The notes below the pieces were generated by a model that saw only the letters and a program-made list of their open reading frames with translations, made no database searches and was not told the DNA's origin. Below are positions 35,969-45,635 of a stretch of 64,000 nt of DNA, one piece after another. How positions within the stretch are numbered: position 1 is the stretch's first letter; each line of letters begins with the position of its first letter. The position numbers and the translations under genes were made by a program. This DNA is from Prevotella sp. (lineage in GTDB: Bacteria; Bacteroidota; Bacteroidia; Bacteroidales; Bacteroidaceae), in contig JAHHQW010000003.1 in the NCBI GenBank assembly GCA_020026195.1, forward strand, positions 1 to 64,000, given 5' to 3'.

Positions 35969-36853
35969 ATGGATAAGATAAAGGCAGGACTTTTACAGCT
36001 TAAGATTTCAGAGGATGTAGAAGCCAATAAAAAGAAAATAGGCGAGCAGATAAAGGCTCTTGCCGCACAGGGTGCGGATATCGTTATATTGCAGGAACTG
36101 CATAACACACCTTATTTCTGTCAGTCAGAAGATGTTGATCTCTTTGACCTTGCAGAGCCAATTCCCGGTCCTTCGACAGAGTATTATGGTCGTCTGGCAA
36201 AGGAGAACAATGTAGTAATCATAACATCACTTTTCGAGCGTCGTGCTGCCGGACTGTATCACAATACGGCAGTAGTGTTGGAACGTGACGGAAGCATAGC
36301 AGGTAAGTATCGTAAGATGCATATTCCAGATGATCCTGCATATTACGAGAAATTCTATTTCACTCCCGGCGACATCGGTTTCAAGCCCATCGACACATCA
36401 GTCGGTCGTATCGGACTGCTTGTATGCTGGGATCAGTGGTATCCTGAGGCAGCACGTCTGATGGCCCTTCAGGGAGCAGACTTCCTCGTTTATCCCACTG
36501 CAATAGGATATGCACTTAATGACACACCCGAAGAACAGCAGCGTCAGCGTGAGGCGTGGACAACAGTGATGCGCGGTCATGCCGTAGCTAATGGAATGCC
36601 TGTCATAGCAGTAAACCGTACAGGTTTCGAGCCGGACCATACCGGTGTTACAGAAGGTATTCAGTTCTGGGGAAGCAGTTTCGTTGTAGGTCCTCAGGGA
36701 GAATTTATCTATCGTGCTTCTGAAGATAACGAAGAAGCTAAGATAGTAGAGATAGACCTTAAGCACAGCGAGCAGGTTCGTCGTTGGTGGCCGTTCCTCC
36801 GTGACCGCCGTATAGACAAGTACGGAGATATTCTTAAGAGATTTATAGATTAA
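35969..36853 (+). CDS. aguB: N-carbamoylputrescine amidase
   Basis: AguB hydrolyses N-carbamoylputrescine to putrescine, CO2 and ammonia. The 294-aa nitrilase-superfamily protein shows the Glu-Lys-Cys triad: ILQELHNTPYFCQ (Glu), KYRKMHIPDDP (Lys) and LLVCWDQWYPEAARLMAL (Cys). The C-terminus (KHSEQVRRWWPFLRDRRID) is typical for the family. It lies directly after aguA. Confidence 0.95.
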   Translation: MDKIKAGLLQLKISEDVEANKKKIGEQIKALAAQGADIVILQELHNTPYFCQSEDVDLFDLAEPIPGPSTEYYGRLAKENNVVIITSLFERRAAGLYHNTAVVLERDGSIAGKYRKMHIPDDPAYYEKFYFTPGDIGFKPIDTSVGRIGLLVCWDQWYPEAARLMALQGADFLVYPTAIGYALNDTPEEQQRQREAWTTVMRGHAVANGMPVIAVNRTGFEPDHTGVTEGIQFWGSSFVVGPQGEFIYRASEDNEEAKIVEIDLKHSEQVRRWWPFLRDRRIDKYGDILKRFID

Positions 36854-36873
36854 TATAGAGTGATAAAACATAT

Positions 36874-36912
36874 ACAGCCGGAGATGATGAGTCCCCGGCT
36901 GTATTCGTTTTA
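36874..36912. terminator. bidirectional terminator between aguB and the zinc-ribbon gene
   Basis: ACAGCCGG pairs with CCGGCTGT around a 13-base loop. An A-rich flank on one side and a T-rich flank on the other allow use in both directions by the convergent genes. Confidence 0.65.
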
Positions 36913-36925
36913 TATAATCTGTGTA

Positions 36926-37219
36926 TCAGTCCCAGAATTCATGCTCTCCGGTATATAACATCAGACCGCTGCATTTAGGACAAGTCTTTTTGTTCCACAG
37001 ACGGATGTCCATGCTTCCGCACTGGGGGCATAAACGACCGGCTTCGCTGTTGAACGAAGGAGCAACGTCACCGATTATTCCGCCTACGACTAAGTTCTGT
37101 ATTGTCTTGCAGTCAGGACATACCACAGGCGTTATCTGCTGACCGAAGAAACCGCGTCCTTCGTATATTTCGGCAGAATAACCGCAGTCCTTACAAACAT
37201 ATTTCTTTTTCTGTGACAT
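36926..37219 (-). CDS. zinc-ribbon protein with four CxxC pairs, 97 aa
   Basis: Four CxxC pairs (Cys9/12, 34/37, 64/67 and 80/83) suggest two zinc ribbons. The rest is short and polar, and a Gly-rich segment (VVGGIIGDVAPSF) lies between the ribbons. The function is unknown to me. It shares a base with the stop of the upstream glycosyltransferase gene, so it is co-transcribed with the glycosyltransferases. Confidence 0.8.
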   Translation of the reverse strand: MSQKKKYVCKDCGYSAEIYEGRGFFGQQITPVVCPDCKTIQNLVVGGIIGDVAPSFNSEAGRLCPQCGSMDIRLWNKKTCPKCSGLMLYTGEHEFWD

Positions 37220-38313
37220 TATAGTATATCCTTATAAAGTTGTTCGTATTGTCTGGCAACCTTCATGAAATCATGATGCCTGCGTACATATCTGATGCTG
37301 TCGCGTTTCAGCTGCGGAATACGTTCCGGATGAAGTACCAGCTGTTCGAGTTCGTGATAAACACTCTCGTATGTAGGTTTAACATTAATTATCGGTCGCA
37401 GTTCTTTTTCGTTGATTATCTCATAGTTACCATCCTCTCCGCCACCGATGCATATAAGTCCCTTTGACATTCCTAACAGAGGATTCATCGAAGGCGTGTA
37501 ACTGTAAAGTTGGTCGAGGATAGCATCCGAACCATTCATCATACGGCTGTATTCCTCGAACGGAACATTCTCAGCCTTTACAAGTTCCATCCTGTCGGGA
37601 TATTTAGAAAGAACATCCTTTGCAGCCGCATACATTATGTCAGTACCCTTGTATTCGCTACGCGATTTCTGAATACCAATGAAAATCTTAACCTTTTCGG
37701 GAATGCTGAATTCAGTAGAGACGTCAGGACATTCAATAGGAAAAGGAATGAAATGCGTCTTGTTCGGAAATATCGGACGGTAACACACATCATATTCGTA
37801 CAGTCCCGTGACAATGCCGTCACAGTCCTCGGCAATAAGTCTGTTAAGTCTCTCCTTTGCCGTACCTAACCAGTCGGCGCGTTCTTTCTCCGCATCAGCA
37901 TTATGTCGCACCTCATTGCCAAAGTTGAAATCACTGTATTCTAAAGGCTTGTCGAAAGTATTAGTGTGAACGAGATAATAATCCATGCCGAAAGCACTGA
38001 GTATTACCTTTCTGTTATGCTTACGTAAGAAATCATAAATAGGAAAAATCTTCTCAGCCTTAAGTTCAAAGAACAGAGGATTGATAAGCTGCACGATGTC
38101 ATATCCGCACATACGGGGCAGATTGGCAATGAGTTTTGCCATATACCACATTCCGCCAAATTTAGAATACCCGCGTACCAACGATATGTCACGTGGATAA
38201 TTCTTCCAGTAATCCCCGTTCGATACCACGGTAACCCTGTGTCCTAAAGCCTTAAGACCACGGGCCAGCGTAGCATGTACGTTACTGTATTCGCCTATGA
38301 GCAGAATCTTCAT
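37219..38313 (-). CDS. glycosyltransferase, GT-B fold (GT4-like), 364 aa
   Basis: The N-terminus has the Rossmann-type opening KILLIGEYSNVHATLARGL and GHRVTVVSNG. The C-terminal half contains IFIGIQKSRSEYKGTDIM and LLGMSKGLICIGGGEDGN, which fit the donor-binding side of GT-B enzymes. No signal or TM segment is present, so it works at the cytoplasmic face. Together with two GT2 genes upstream it probably builds a surface glycan. Sugar specificity cannot be told. Confidence 0.8.
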   Translation of the reverse strand: MKILLIGEYSNVHATLARGLKALGHRVTVVSNGDYWKNYPRDISLVRGYSKFGGMWYMAKLIANLPRMCGYDIVQLINPLFFELKAEKIFPIYDFLRKHNRKVILSAFGMDYYLVHTNTFDKPLEYSDFNFGNEVRHNADAEKERADWLGTAKERLNRLIAEDCDGIVTGLYEYDVCYRPIFPNKTHFIPFPIECPDVSTEFSIPEKVKIFIGIQKSRSEYKGTDIMYAAAKDVLSKYPDRMELVKAENVPFEEYSRMMNGSDAILDQLYSYTPSMNPLLGMSKGLICIGGGEDGNYEIINEKELRPIINVKPTYESVYHELEQLVLHPERIPQLKRDSIRYVRRHHDFMKVARQYEQLYKDIL

Positions 38314-38318
38314 ACGCC

Positions 38319-39308
38319 TTACATATATTTCTTCATTATCGGCAGCGTGTTAAGCATCATTCTGCGTCCCATACTGCTGTTGGCAATCTTACGGAACCAG
38401 TTATATTTCTTGGTATAGTTGCGGTCGGGCAGAGGGAACAGACCATATCCCTTAAGACGTTCAATTCTTCTTTCAAGCTGATGCAGCGAGCGAGTCTGCA
38501 CCATCGTATTATAGATATAGTCCATTGTGAGCTGTGCCACACGGCGTTCCAGTGCACGACGGTCATCGGCAGGCTGTCCGTTGATCTTATTTTTAAGATT
38601 AAGAAGAATGAGCTCCACGTCGTTAAGACGTTTCAGGATAGACCTTCTGTCAGCAGCCGTAGTGATGGAGTTCTCTCTCTTTACGTAGATGTAAGCCTTT
38701 GCGTCGGTGCGAATCATATTCTCCACACGCAGCAGCAGCTGAGGAGTAAAGTTCTCGTCTTCGTGATAGAAACCGACGGGGAACCTCAGGTTGCCTAATA
38801 TTTTGCGTTTGAAGATATATCCGCATGCCATTATCTGTAAGTTGTGGTTGCTCATGTATTCGCTTCCCGTCATGAATTCGCTGTCCTTGAATTCTATCAT
38901 CGGTACTTCCTTACGCGAAGCATCAAACATAACCAGTTCTGGTTTCATGAACCTTACTATGTCAAGACAGTGTTCGTAGGAAGTCTTGGAAAGGAAATCG
39001 TCAGAGTCAAGAAACTGGATGTAATCTCCCGCAGCCATACGTATGCCCATGTTACGCGCATCGCTAAGACCGCCGTTACGTTTCCTGATATATATTATGT
39101 CGTCGCGATAAAGCAGCAGGTTACCTATGGCAGGCTCCTGCGAGCCGTCATCAACGATTATAATCTCCCTTTCGCTGGCAGAAAGAGACAGTTCGGTAAC
39201 ACTGTCCACACATTTCTGTAACAGCTCGGCAGGAGTGTTGAAGCACGGAATGATGAAACTTACCAACGGCTTTTCTATTTCCTTTTCAATGAGTTTATCA
39301 GTCTGCAT
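38319..39308 (-). CDS. family 2 glycosyltransferase, 329 aa
   Basis: The GT-A fold is clear: VSFIIPCFNTPAELLQKCVDSV, EIIIVDDGSQ, GGLSDARNMGIRMAAGDYI and the DxD motif in FLDSDDF. The C-terminal third is helical and basic. Its start lies 34 bases inside the end of the neighbouring GT2 gene, so the pair is translationally linked. It differs enough from its neighbour that recent duplication is not evident. Confidence 0.88.
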   Translation of the reverse strand: MQTDKLIEKEIEKPLVSFIIPCFNTPAELLQKCVDSVTELSLSASEREIIIVDDGSQEPAIGNLLLYRDDIIYIRKRNGGLSDARNMGIRMAAGDYIQFLDSDDFLSKTSYEHCLDIVRFMKPELVMFDASRKEVPMIEFKDSEFMTGSEYMSNHNLQIMACGYIFKRKILGNLRFPVGFYHEDENFTPQLLLRVENMIRTDAKAYIYVKRENSITTAADRRSILKRLNDVELILLNLKNKINGQPADDRRALERRVAQLTMDYIYNTMVQTRSLHQLERRIERLKGYGLFPLPDRNYTKKYNWFRKIANSSMGRRMMLNTLPIMKKYM

Positions 39309-40210
39309 AGTATGTTTAAGTTAGATATCTTAATGATTAAACATTTTATCTTAGATACTTTGGGAACGTCGGCGGCACGCAGATATTGTATTATCTCACT
39401 TCCTATTTTTATCTTCGGCAGCGTAATCCTGCATCCGTCATATTCGTATGTCTGTATCTGAGTGTTTACGATGTGCATGTAATAGCGCAACAGTTCTACG
39501 CCTTGTGGCAGGTCTAAGATTCGTAAAGCCTCGATGTGTGCGTCGAGAAGCATCTTAAACTGTCTTCCGCCCGCCGTGTTAGTTATACCGCAGTCGTTCA
39601 TGCAGTAGTAATACAGTCCCTTGCTGCATGTTGCCGTACATTTCGCCTTTTTAAGCAGCAGAGGAAGAGTCCACGCATCCTCGAACACCTTGCCTTCTGG
39701 ATATCTTACATCGTCGAATAACGACATTCTGTAGAATTTGTTCCATGCATAAGTGTGCGCATAGGCACGGCCGTTGAGCCAGTAGTTCTGAGCACTGTTG
39801 TATTCCGTATCGTTGAAGGAAAGAAGATGTTGCTTTGAAGAACCATAGAATTCCATAACGGGATATTCCAGTATGTCGTACTCCTTATGTTTTTCAAGGA
39901 TACCCAGTATCTCATTATAAGAACCCTTCTCCACGTAGTCGTCAGAGTCTGCGAATGTTATGTAATCACATTCAGCCACTGCTATTCCGGCATTACGCGC
40001 ACTGCTAAGACCTCCGTTCTCCTTATGTATCACCCTGATGCATTCGTACTTCTTAGCAAGGTCCTCGCAAATCTCCGGACATCTGTCTGGTGATCCGTCG
40101 TCCACGAGTATTATCTCCATCCCCGGCACGTCCTGTCGTACGATGCTTTCCACGCACCGCACTAACGAATTTTCCACTTTATATACCGGTATGACGACAC
40201 TCAGTTTCAT
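39275..40210 (-). CDS. family 2 glycosyltransferase, 311 aa
   Basis: This is a GT-A enzyme with LSVVIPVYKVENSLVRCVESI, EIILVDDGSPD, GGLSSARNAGIAVAECDYI and the DxD-type FADSDDYVE. It is first gene of the glycosyltransferase group. Its -7 box lies so close to the start codon that the mRNA may be leaderless. The acceptor and sugar are unknown. Confidence 0.88.
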   Translation of the reverse strand: MKLSVVIPVYKVENSLVRCVESIVRQDVPGMEIILVDDGSPDRCPEICEDLAKKYECIRVIHKENGGLSSARNAGIAVAECDYITFADSDDYVEKGSYNEILGILEKHKEYDILEYPVMEFYGSSKQHLLSFNDTEYNSAQNYWLNGRAYAHTYAWNKFYRMSLFDDVRYPEGKVFEDAWTLPLLLKKAKCTATCSKGLYYYCMNDCGITNTAGGRQFKMLLDAHIEALRILDLPQGVELLRYYMHIVNTQIQTYEYDGCRITLPKIKIGSEIIQYLRAADVPKVSKIKCLIIKISNLNILCRLINSLKRK

Positions 40211-40215
40211 ATCTG

Positions 40216-40223
40216 CAAAGATA
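40216..40223 (-). promoter_or_regulatory. -7 box of the glycosyltransferase operon
   Basis: TATCTTTG on the minus strand (40223-40216) fits the consensus and ends 5 bases before the first base of the GT2 start codon at 40210. No exact -33 TTTG is found at 19-21 bases; a TTG lies at a 17-base spacing. Confidence 0.45.
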
Positions 40224-40357
40224 TAAATTATTTATGATAACAATATAGTTAATATTATATATCATTTAACGGAATATTCCGTTTTTGTTTAGCTATAATA
40301 ATTTTTTTGTTTTTCAAGTTGAATTTGTCCCTGCTGTTTTAAGACGTAGATATAATA

Positions 40358-41785
40358 TTATGCTCTTTTGTTATTCTGTCTTAAAAGATATAATCCTGCG
40401 AAGGTAATCATTCCATTAAGCAGTAGCAGTTCGTAACCGAAACGATAGCCGGTGTACTGTGCCGTCAGGGTGTCGATGAGATAAATTAATATCGGAGATG
40501 CCACGCATACATAAGGAACGTATTTGTCTTTCACACTGCGTCTGGTGAGAAGTCCGTAGGCAAACAGACCGAGCAGCGGACCATAAGTATAGCTGCACAG
40601 AATGTATATTGCATCAATTACGCTTGTGGAGTTCACAGCGCCGAACAACAATATAAATACAGTGAATATAAGTGCGATGACGGCATGAGCACGCTTACGG
40701 AATTTAACGTCATGTTCCCTGTGGCAGATGTCTACACAGAAACTTGTAGTCAGTGCTGTAAGGGCAGAGTCGGCACTGCTGAACGAAGCCGCCATCACGC
40801 CAATCGTAAACAATACCAGTACGACATTACCTAAGCTGCCCGTTGCGGCAAACATAGGCAGCATATCGTCGCTGTTGGCAGGAAGATCTATTCCCTGCTG
40901 CTGTGATAACATCACCAGCAGAACACCTAAAGCAAGGAACAACAGGTTGGCAGGGATAAAAGCAAACCCATAAGTACACATATCCTTCTGAGCCTCGCGG
41001 AGTGTCTTGCAGGTAAGATTCTTCTGCATCATGTCCTGATCCAGACCAGTCATTACGATTACTACGAAGATACCGCTTAGAAACTGTTTCCAGAAATATT
41101 GTTTAGACATCACGTCGTCAAAGACGAATATACGGCTCATGTCCGAATTACAGACAGCCGTTACAGCCTCAGATACCGACATGTCGAGTTCGCTGATTAC
41201 CTTATACGTAATGAGAATCAGTGCAACAAACATACATGTAGTCTGAAACGTATCTGTCCATACCAAAGTCTTTATGCCTCCGCGACGAGTGTACAGCCAT
41301 ATAAGGAACACCATGACAACAACGGTAAACCAGAACGGAATGCCGTAATTATCTAATACGAAGTGCTGTAGAATGATACATGCCACATAGAACCGCACCG
41401 CCGCTCCCGTCATCTTAGACAAGATAAAGAACGAAGCCCCCGTGGTGTACGACCGCCGTCCTAAACGCTGGTCGATATAAGAATATATCGTAGTGAGTTT
41501 CAGTCGGTAATACACAGGTAGCAGAACGAATGCCACCGCAAAATAACCGAACACGAAACCGATGCACATCTGTATGTACGTCATCTGAATACCCGTTACC
41601 ATTCCTGGAACAGAAACAAACGACACACCCGATATAGATGCACCAATCATGCCGAACGCCACCATGTACCACGGTGACTTACGACCGGCATTAAAGAAAG
41701 TTTTATTGTCAGAATTATTACCTGTTACTCTGCTGAACACCATCAGTACAGCAAAGTAACAGATTATGGTTATGAGCATTAACAT
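40358..41785 (-). CDS. sodium:solute symporter (SSS family), 475 aa
   Basis: About 13 TM helices and SSS-family segments are visible: FFNAGRKSPWYMVAFGMIGASISGVSF near the start (the sodium-site region), GIKTLVWTDTFQT, LDQDMMQKNLTCKTLREAQKD and FSSADSALTAL. The substrate cannot be predicted from sequence alone. It overlaps the rsmA stop by 7 bases, so it is expressed with that operon. Confidence 0.88.
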   Translation of the reverse strand: MLMLITIICYFAVLMVFSRVTGNNSDNKTFFNAGRKSPWYMVAFGMIGASISGVSFVSVPGMVTGIQMTYIQMCIGFVFGYFAVAFVLLPVYYRLKLTTIYSYIDQRLGRRSYTTGASFFILSKMTGAAVRFYVACIILQHFVLDNYGIPFWFTVVVMVFLIWLYTRRGGIKTLVWTDTFQTTCMFVALILITYKVISELDMSVSEAVTAVCNSDMSRIFVFDDVMSKQYFWKQFLSGIFVVIVMTGLDQDMMQKNLTCKTLREAQKDMCTYGFAFIPANLLFLALGVLLVMLSQQQGIDLPANSDDMLPMFAATGSLGNVVLVLFTIGVMAASFSSADSALTALTTSFCVDICHREHDVKFRKRAHAVIALIFTVFILLFGAVNSTSVIDAIYILCSYTYGPLLGLFAYGLLTRRSVKDKYVPYVCVASPILIYLIDTLTAQYTGYRFGYELLLLNGMITFAGLYLLRQNNKRA

Positions 41786-42591
41786 TGCTCGTTGTTTTCA
41801 ATAGCTGAGGCTACCATGTTGGTAAGTCCCACGAAGTCGGCAATAGACAGCTGTTCGGGACGCTTGGTCATAATGTCCTGTGCAAAGAATTCTGCCGGAG
41901 GCATCTGAGCACCAGAGAACAACTGCTTCATACTTACACGTAACATCTTACGGCGCTGTCCGAAAACAGTCTTTACCACACGCTTAAATAGTTTCTCGTC
42001 GCAACCCAGGTCAGTCACTTCGTTACGGCGCATTATGATCACGGCACTCTTAACCTTTGGAGGAGGATTGAACACACCCTCGCTTACGGTAAAACAATAC
42101 TCCACGTTATACCATGCCTGAATCAGGACACTCAGAATACCATACTGCTTGTTACCCGGAGCAGCAGCCATACGCTGAGCCACTTCGCGCTGAATCATAC
42201 CCGTACAGCAGGGAATAAGATCCTTGTTATCGAGCATCTTAAAGAATATCTGCGAAGAAATGTCATAAGGATAATTGCCCGTAAGCACAAACTGACGGTC
42301 GTCGAATATCTTAGTTAGATCCATGCGCAGGAAATCCTCTCCGAGAATATTTCCCACCAGAGAAGGAAAATGCGACGTAAGATATTCCACCGATTCACGG
42401 TCAATCTCCACAACCTTAAATTCACGGTCCTTTTTAAGAATATACTGCGTCATGACGCCCATTCCGGGACCAACTTCGAGTACAGGAATGTCAGGACACG
42501 CATCCACGGTGTCGGCAATACGCTCCGCAACACTCAGGTCAGTAAGAAAATGCTGACCGAGGTTTTTCTTAGGTCTTACTTTATCTATCAT
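41779..42591 (-). CDS. rsmA: 16S rRNA (adenine1518-N6/adenine1519-N6)-dimethyltransferase RsmA
   Basis: RsmA dimethylates two adjacent adenines in helix 45 of 16S rRNA. The 270-aa protein has KKNLGQHFL at the start, the SAM motif VLEVGPGMGVMTQYI, VVEIDRESV and the catalytic motif GNYPYDISSQIFFK. It ends with the usual helical C-terminal domain (VFGQRRKMLRVSM). It starts 3 bases after cdsA. Confidence 0.95.
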   Translation of the reverse strand: MIDKVRPKKNLGQHFLTDLSVAERIADTVDACPDIPVLEVGPGMGVMTQYILKKDREFKVVEIDRESVEYLTSHFPSLVGNILGEDFLRMDLTKIFDDRQFVLTGNYPYDISSQIFFKMLDNKDLIPCCTGMIQREVAQRMAAAPGNKQYGILSVLIQAWYNVEYCFTVSEGVFNPPPKVKSAVIIMRRNEVTDLGCDEKLFKRVVKTVFGQRRKMLRVSMKQLFSGAQMPPAEFFAQDIMTKRPEQLSIADFVGLTNMVASAIENNEQC

Positions 42592-42594
42592 TCT

Positions 42595-43443
42595 TTAGAA
42601 AAGAGTAAGAGTGTAGAGATAGATAACCACGGCAGGCAGTGCCATCAGCGAAGAGTCGAAACGGTCGAGCATTCCGCCGTGACCGGGAAGAATCTTACCG
42701 CTGTCCTTGATGCCGAGAGTACGCTTGAAGAGAGATTCCACGAGATCGCCCCATGTTCCGAAGAACACCACGACAAGTCCCATGCCAATCCATTCTGCGA
42801 TAGAAAGGAAACTCTCAGTATTGTTACCATTCTCGATATATCCTATTATTGCAGCAGCAATGATAACGAAAATGCCGCCGCCGATAGAACCTTCCCAGCT
42901 CTTTTTAGGAGATATACGTTCAAACAACTTATGCTTGCCTAACAGCGAACCGCTGCAATAAGCACCAGAGTCATTAACCCAGAGGAAAATGAACACACTC
43001 AGCGGAATGAGATAGTTGTAAGCCACCTCGCCCGTGCCGGTAGCCTGGAAAGCCAGTATGTTTACGGTAGAGAAGGGCAGTGCTATGTACATCTGTGCAA
43101 ACATGGAGTAAGCCCAGTTGTTAAGAGGATTCTCAGCCTTGGTGTATAGTTCGCTGATAAACAGATAAACTATTGTCACAAGGTAAGGAATGAATACAGC
43201 CGTAGGTGTCATCGTGCTGCTGAATCCAGCTACTGCAAGGAAAAAATACACACCTGCAACCGTATTGATGAATCTGTTTACGCTGATTCCCTTTACGTTA
43301 TTAATCAGTCCCGTGAACTCCCATATTGTGAGTCCCGTTATGAGGGCGAACAACGGAATCATTGCCAGCGGGTGCATAAAGCACACCACGATGTTGGCAA
43401 CGAACAGTACACCCGTAATCGATCTTACTACAAGATTACTCAT
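42595..43443 (-). CDS. cdsA: phosphatidate cytidylyltransferase CdsA
   Basis: CdsA makes CDP-diacylglycerol for phospholipid synthesis. The 282-aa polytopic membrane protein has about eight TM helices and the C-terminal signature DSGKILPGHGGMLDRFDS, as well as KSWEGSIGG upstream of it. It lies between ftsH and rsmA on the same strand. Confidence 0.95.
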   Translation of the reverse strand: MSNLVVRSITGVLFVANIVVCFMHPLAMIPLFALITGLTIWEFTGLINNVKGISVNRFINTVAGVYFFLAVAGFSSTMTPTAVFIPYLVTIVYLFISELYTKAENPLNNWAYSMFAQMYIALPFSTVNILAFQATGTGEVAYNYLIPLSVFIFLWVNDSGAYCSGSLLGKHKLFERISPKKSWEGSIGGGIFVIIAAAIIGYIENGNNTESFLSIAEWIGMGLVVVFFGTWGDLVESLFKRTLGIKDSGKILPGHGGMLDRFDSSLMALPAVVIYLYTLTLF

Positions 43444-43559
43444 ATCCTAAAGTTTATATGTCGTTTCTAATTTATATTACTTTCAAGTTCTTAAGGCTGC
43501 TCTGCGCGTGTCTTACATTAGCAGCTGACTGCCGAATGTCGTCCTGGCGCAGTGCTTTC

Positions 43560-45596
43560 TTAAAACTTCTTGTCTTCTGTCTGTTCTTCCTTTTTATCCT
43601 CAGCCTCTTTTGCATCAGAGTTCTGTTCAGAAGACTCGCTGCCGTCAGTATCCTTAGGCATATCGTCTGTCACAGTCTCTCGCTTGCCGTCATTCTCCAT
43701 AATCTCCTGTGAACGACTGACCCACGGACGTTTGCCGAATATCTTTTCAACATCCTCAGAGAATATCACCTCACGGTCTATCAGCAGCTGCGCAAGCTGG
43801 TTGTGACCTTCCTTATGGTCTAACAGCAACTGCTTTGCACGCTCGTACTGACTGTTTATGAGTTTCAGAATCTCATCGTCCATGACCTTTGCAGTTGTCT
43901 CAGAATAAGGCTTCTGGAAACCACCGTCATTATTATAATAACAGATGTTAGGCAGTTTGTCGCTCATACCGGCATAAGCAATCATGCCGAAGGCACTCTT
44001 AGTAACCTTTTCGAGGTCGTTCATGGCACCCGTAGATATATGACCAGTGAATAACTCCTCAGCAGCACGACCGCCGAGAGTAGCACACATCTCGTCGAGA
44101 AGTTCCTCCTTAGTAGTAATCTGACGCTCTTCGGGTAGATACCATGCAGCACCGAGAGCACGTCCGCGCGGAACGATAGTCACCTTTACCAGAGGATTAG
44201 CGTGTTCGAGGAACCAAGACACAGTAGCATGACCAGCCTCGTGCAGAGCGATTGTACGCTTTTCGTGAGCAGTCATCACCTTAGTCTTTTTCTCCAGACC
44301 ACCGATTATACGGTCGACAGCATCAAGGAAGTCCTGTCTGCCAACGCTGTCGTTACCCTTACGTGCAGCGATGAGGGCAGCCTCGTTACAAACGTTTGCT
44401 ATATCAGCACCGGAGAAACCCGGAGTCTGACGTGCTAGCAAATCAACATCAAGCGAACTGTCAGTCTTTATCGGACGCAGATGCACCATGAATATCTCCT
44501 TACGTTCGTTCAGGTCAGGCAGGTCCACGTGAATCTGACGGTCAAAACGACCGGCACGCAGAAGAGCGCTGTCAAGCATATCGGCACGGTTAGTGGCAGC
44601 CAGGATGATGACACCAGAGTTAGTGCCGAAACCGTCCATTTCAGTAAGCAGCGCGTTAAGCGTGTTTTCACGTTCATCGTTTCCGCCCATATTAGGATTC
44701 TTGCTGCGGGCACGACCCACGGCATCAATTTCATCGATAAATACGATACACGGAGCCTTCTCCTTAGCCTTAGTGAACAAGTCACGTACACGACTTGCAC
44801 CCACGCCCACGAACATCTCCACGAAGTCAGAACCACTCATAGAGAAGAACGGAACGCCAGCCTCTCCGGCAACAGCCTTTGCGAGCAGAGTCTTACCAGT
44901 TCCCGGAGGACCTACGAGCAGTGCGCCCTTAGGAATCTTACCACCGAGTTCGGTATATTTGCCCGGTTTCTTAAGGAAGTCCACTATTTCCTGAATCTCC
45001 TGTTTAGCACCGTCCTGACCGGCAACATCCTTAAACGTAACGTTAATTTCGCCGCCGTTCTCGTACATCTTGGCTTTGCTCTTGCCGACGTTGAACACGC
45101 CGCTGCTGCCACCGCCTCCGCCGCTCATCTTACGCATAAAGAATATGTATAAGAATATAAGGAACAGGAATGGGGACAGCTGCAAGATGATGCTGAAGAG
45201 ATCGCTTCCCTTCTTATTCTCGTAGCTGAATTCGCCGCTGAACTTCTTAGCCTGATGTGCCTCGTCGAGGAAAGTCTCAAGTTTTTCCACCGAACCAAAT
45301 TCCACTATCAGGTACGGTTCCTTGCCCACCTCTTTGGCACTCTTATGGAACACGTCATTTATATGTTCGGGCTTTACGTACATCTTCAGTGTACTTTCCT
45401 CCTTGTTGGCTACCACCTTCGATGCATAACCTTTGTTTACATACGTCTTGAAATTGTTATACGAGTCCTCCTTTCTGATGCTGCCCCCTATGGCATCGCC
45501 ATCAGAGAAGTAGAGAAGCAGAAGTGCTAATATAACAAAGCCGTAAATCCAACTCATGTTGAATTTCGGCATTTTCGTCTTATTGTCTTTGCTCAT
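43560..45596 (-). CDS. ftsH: ATP-dependent zinc metalloprotease FtsH
   Basis: FtsH is the membrane-bound AAA+ protease of the inner membrane. Two TM helices (about residues 14-30 and 137-155) frame the periplasmic domain. The AAA module has Walker A GPPGTGKT, Walker B IVFIDEIDAVGR and the second region of homology (ATNRADMLDSALLRAGRFDR). The protease domain has HEAGH. The 678-aa protein ends in an acidic Lys/Glu/Asp tail. It follows rsfS by 39 bases and may share its transcript. Confidence 0.97.
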   Translation of the reverse strand: MSKDNKTKMPKFNMSWIYGFVILALLLLYFSDGDAIGGSIRKEDSYNNFKTYVNKGYASKVVANKEESTLKMYVKPEHINDVFHKSAKEVGKEPYLIVEFGSVEKLETFLDEAHQAKKFSGEFSYENKKGSDLFSIILQLSPFLFLIFLYIFFMRKMSGGGGGSSGVFNVGKSKAKMYENGGEINVTFKDVAGQDGAKQEIQEIVDFLKKPGKYTELGGKIPKGALLVGPPGTGKTLLAKAVAGEAGVPFFSMSGSDFVEMFVGVGASRVRDLFTKAKEKAPCIVFIDEIDAVGRARSKNPNMGGNDERENTLNALLTEMDGFGTNSGVIILAATNRADMLDSALLRAGRFDRQIHVDLPDLNERKEIFMVHLRPIKTDSSLDVDLLARQTPGFSGADIANVCNEAALIAARKGNDSVGRQDFLDAVDRIIGGLEKKTKVMTAHEKRTIALHEAGHATVSWFLEHANPLVKVTIVPRGRALGAAWYLPEERQITTKEELLDEMCATLGGRAAEELFTGHISTGAMNDLEKVTKSAFGMIAYAGMSDKLPNICYYNNDGGFQKPYSETTAKVMDDEILKLINSQYERAKQLLLDHKEGHNQLAQLLIDREVIFSEDVEKIFGKRPWVSRSQEIMENDGKRETVTDDMPKDTDGSESSEQNSDAKEAEDKKEEQTEDKKF

Positions 45597-45635
45597 ATTT
45601 TCTTATTAGTAGTTTCTATTTATATATATAAGGTG

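Noticed and set aside
36926..40210. A full capsule or O-antigen locus
   Set aside because: Only three glycosyltransferases and a zinc-ribbon gene are present, with no Wzx, Wzy, ligase or sugar-nucleotide genes next to them.
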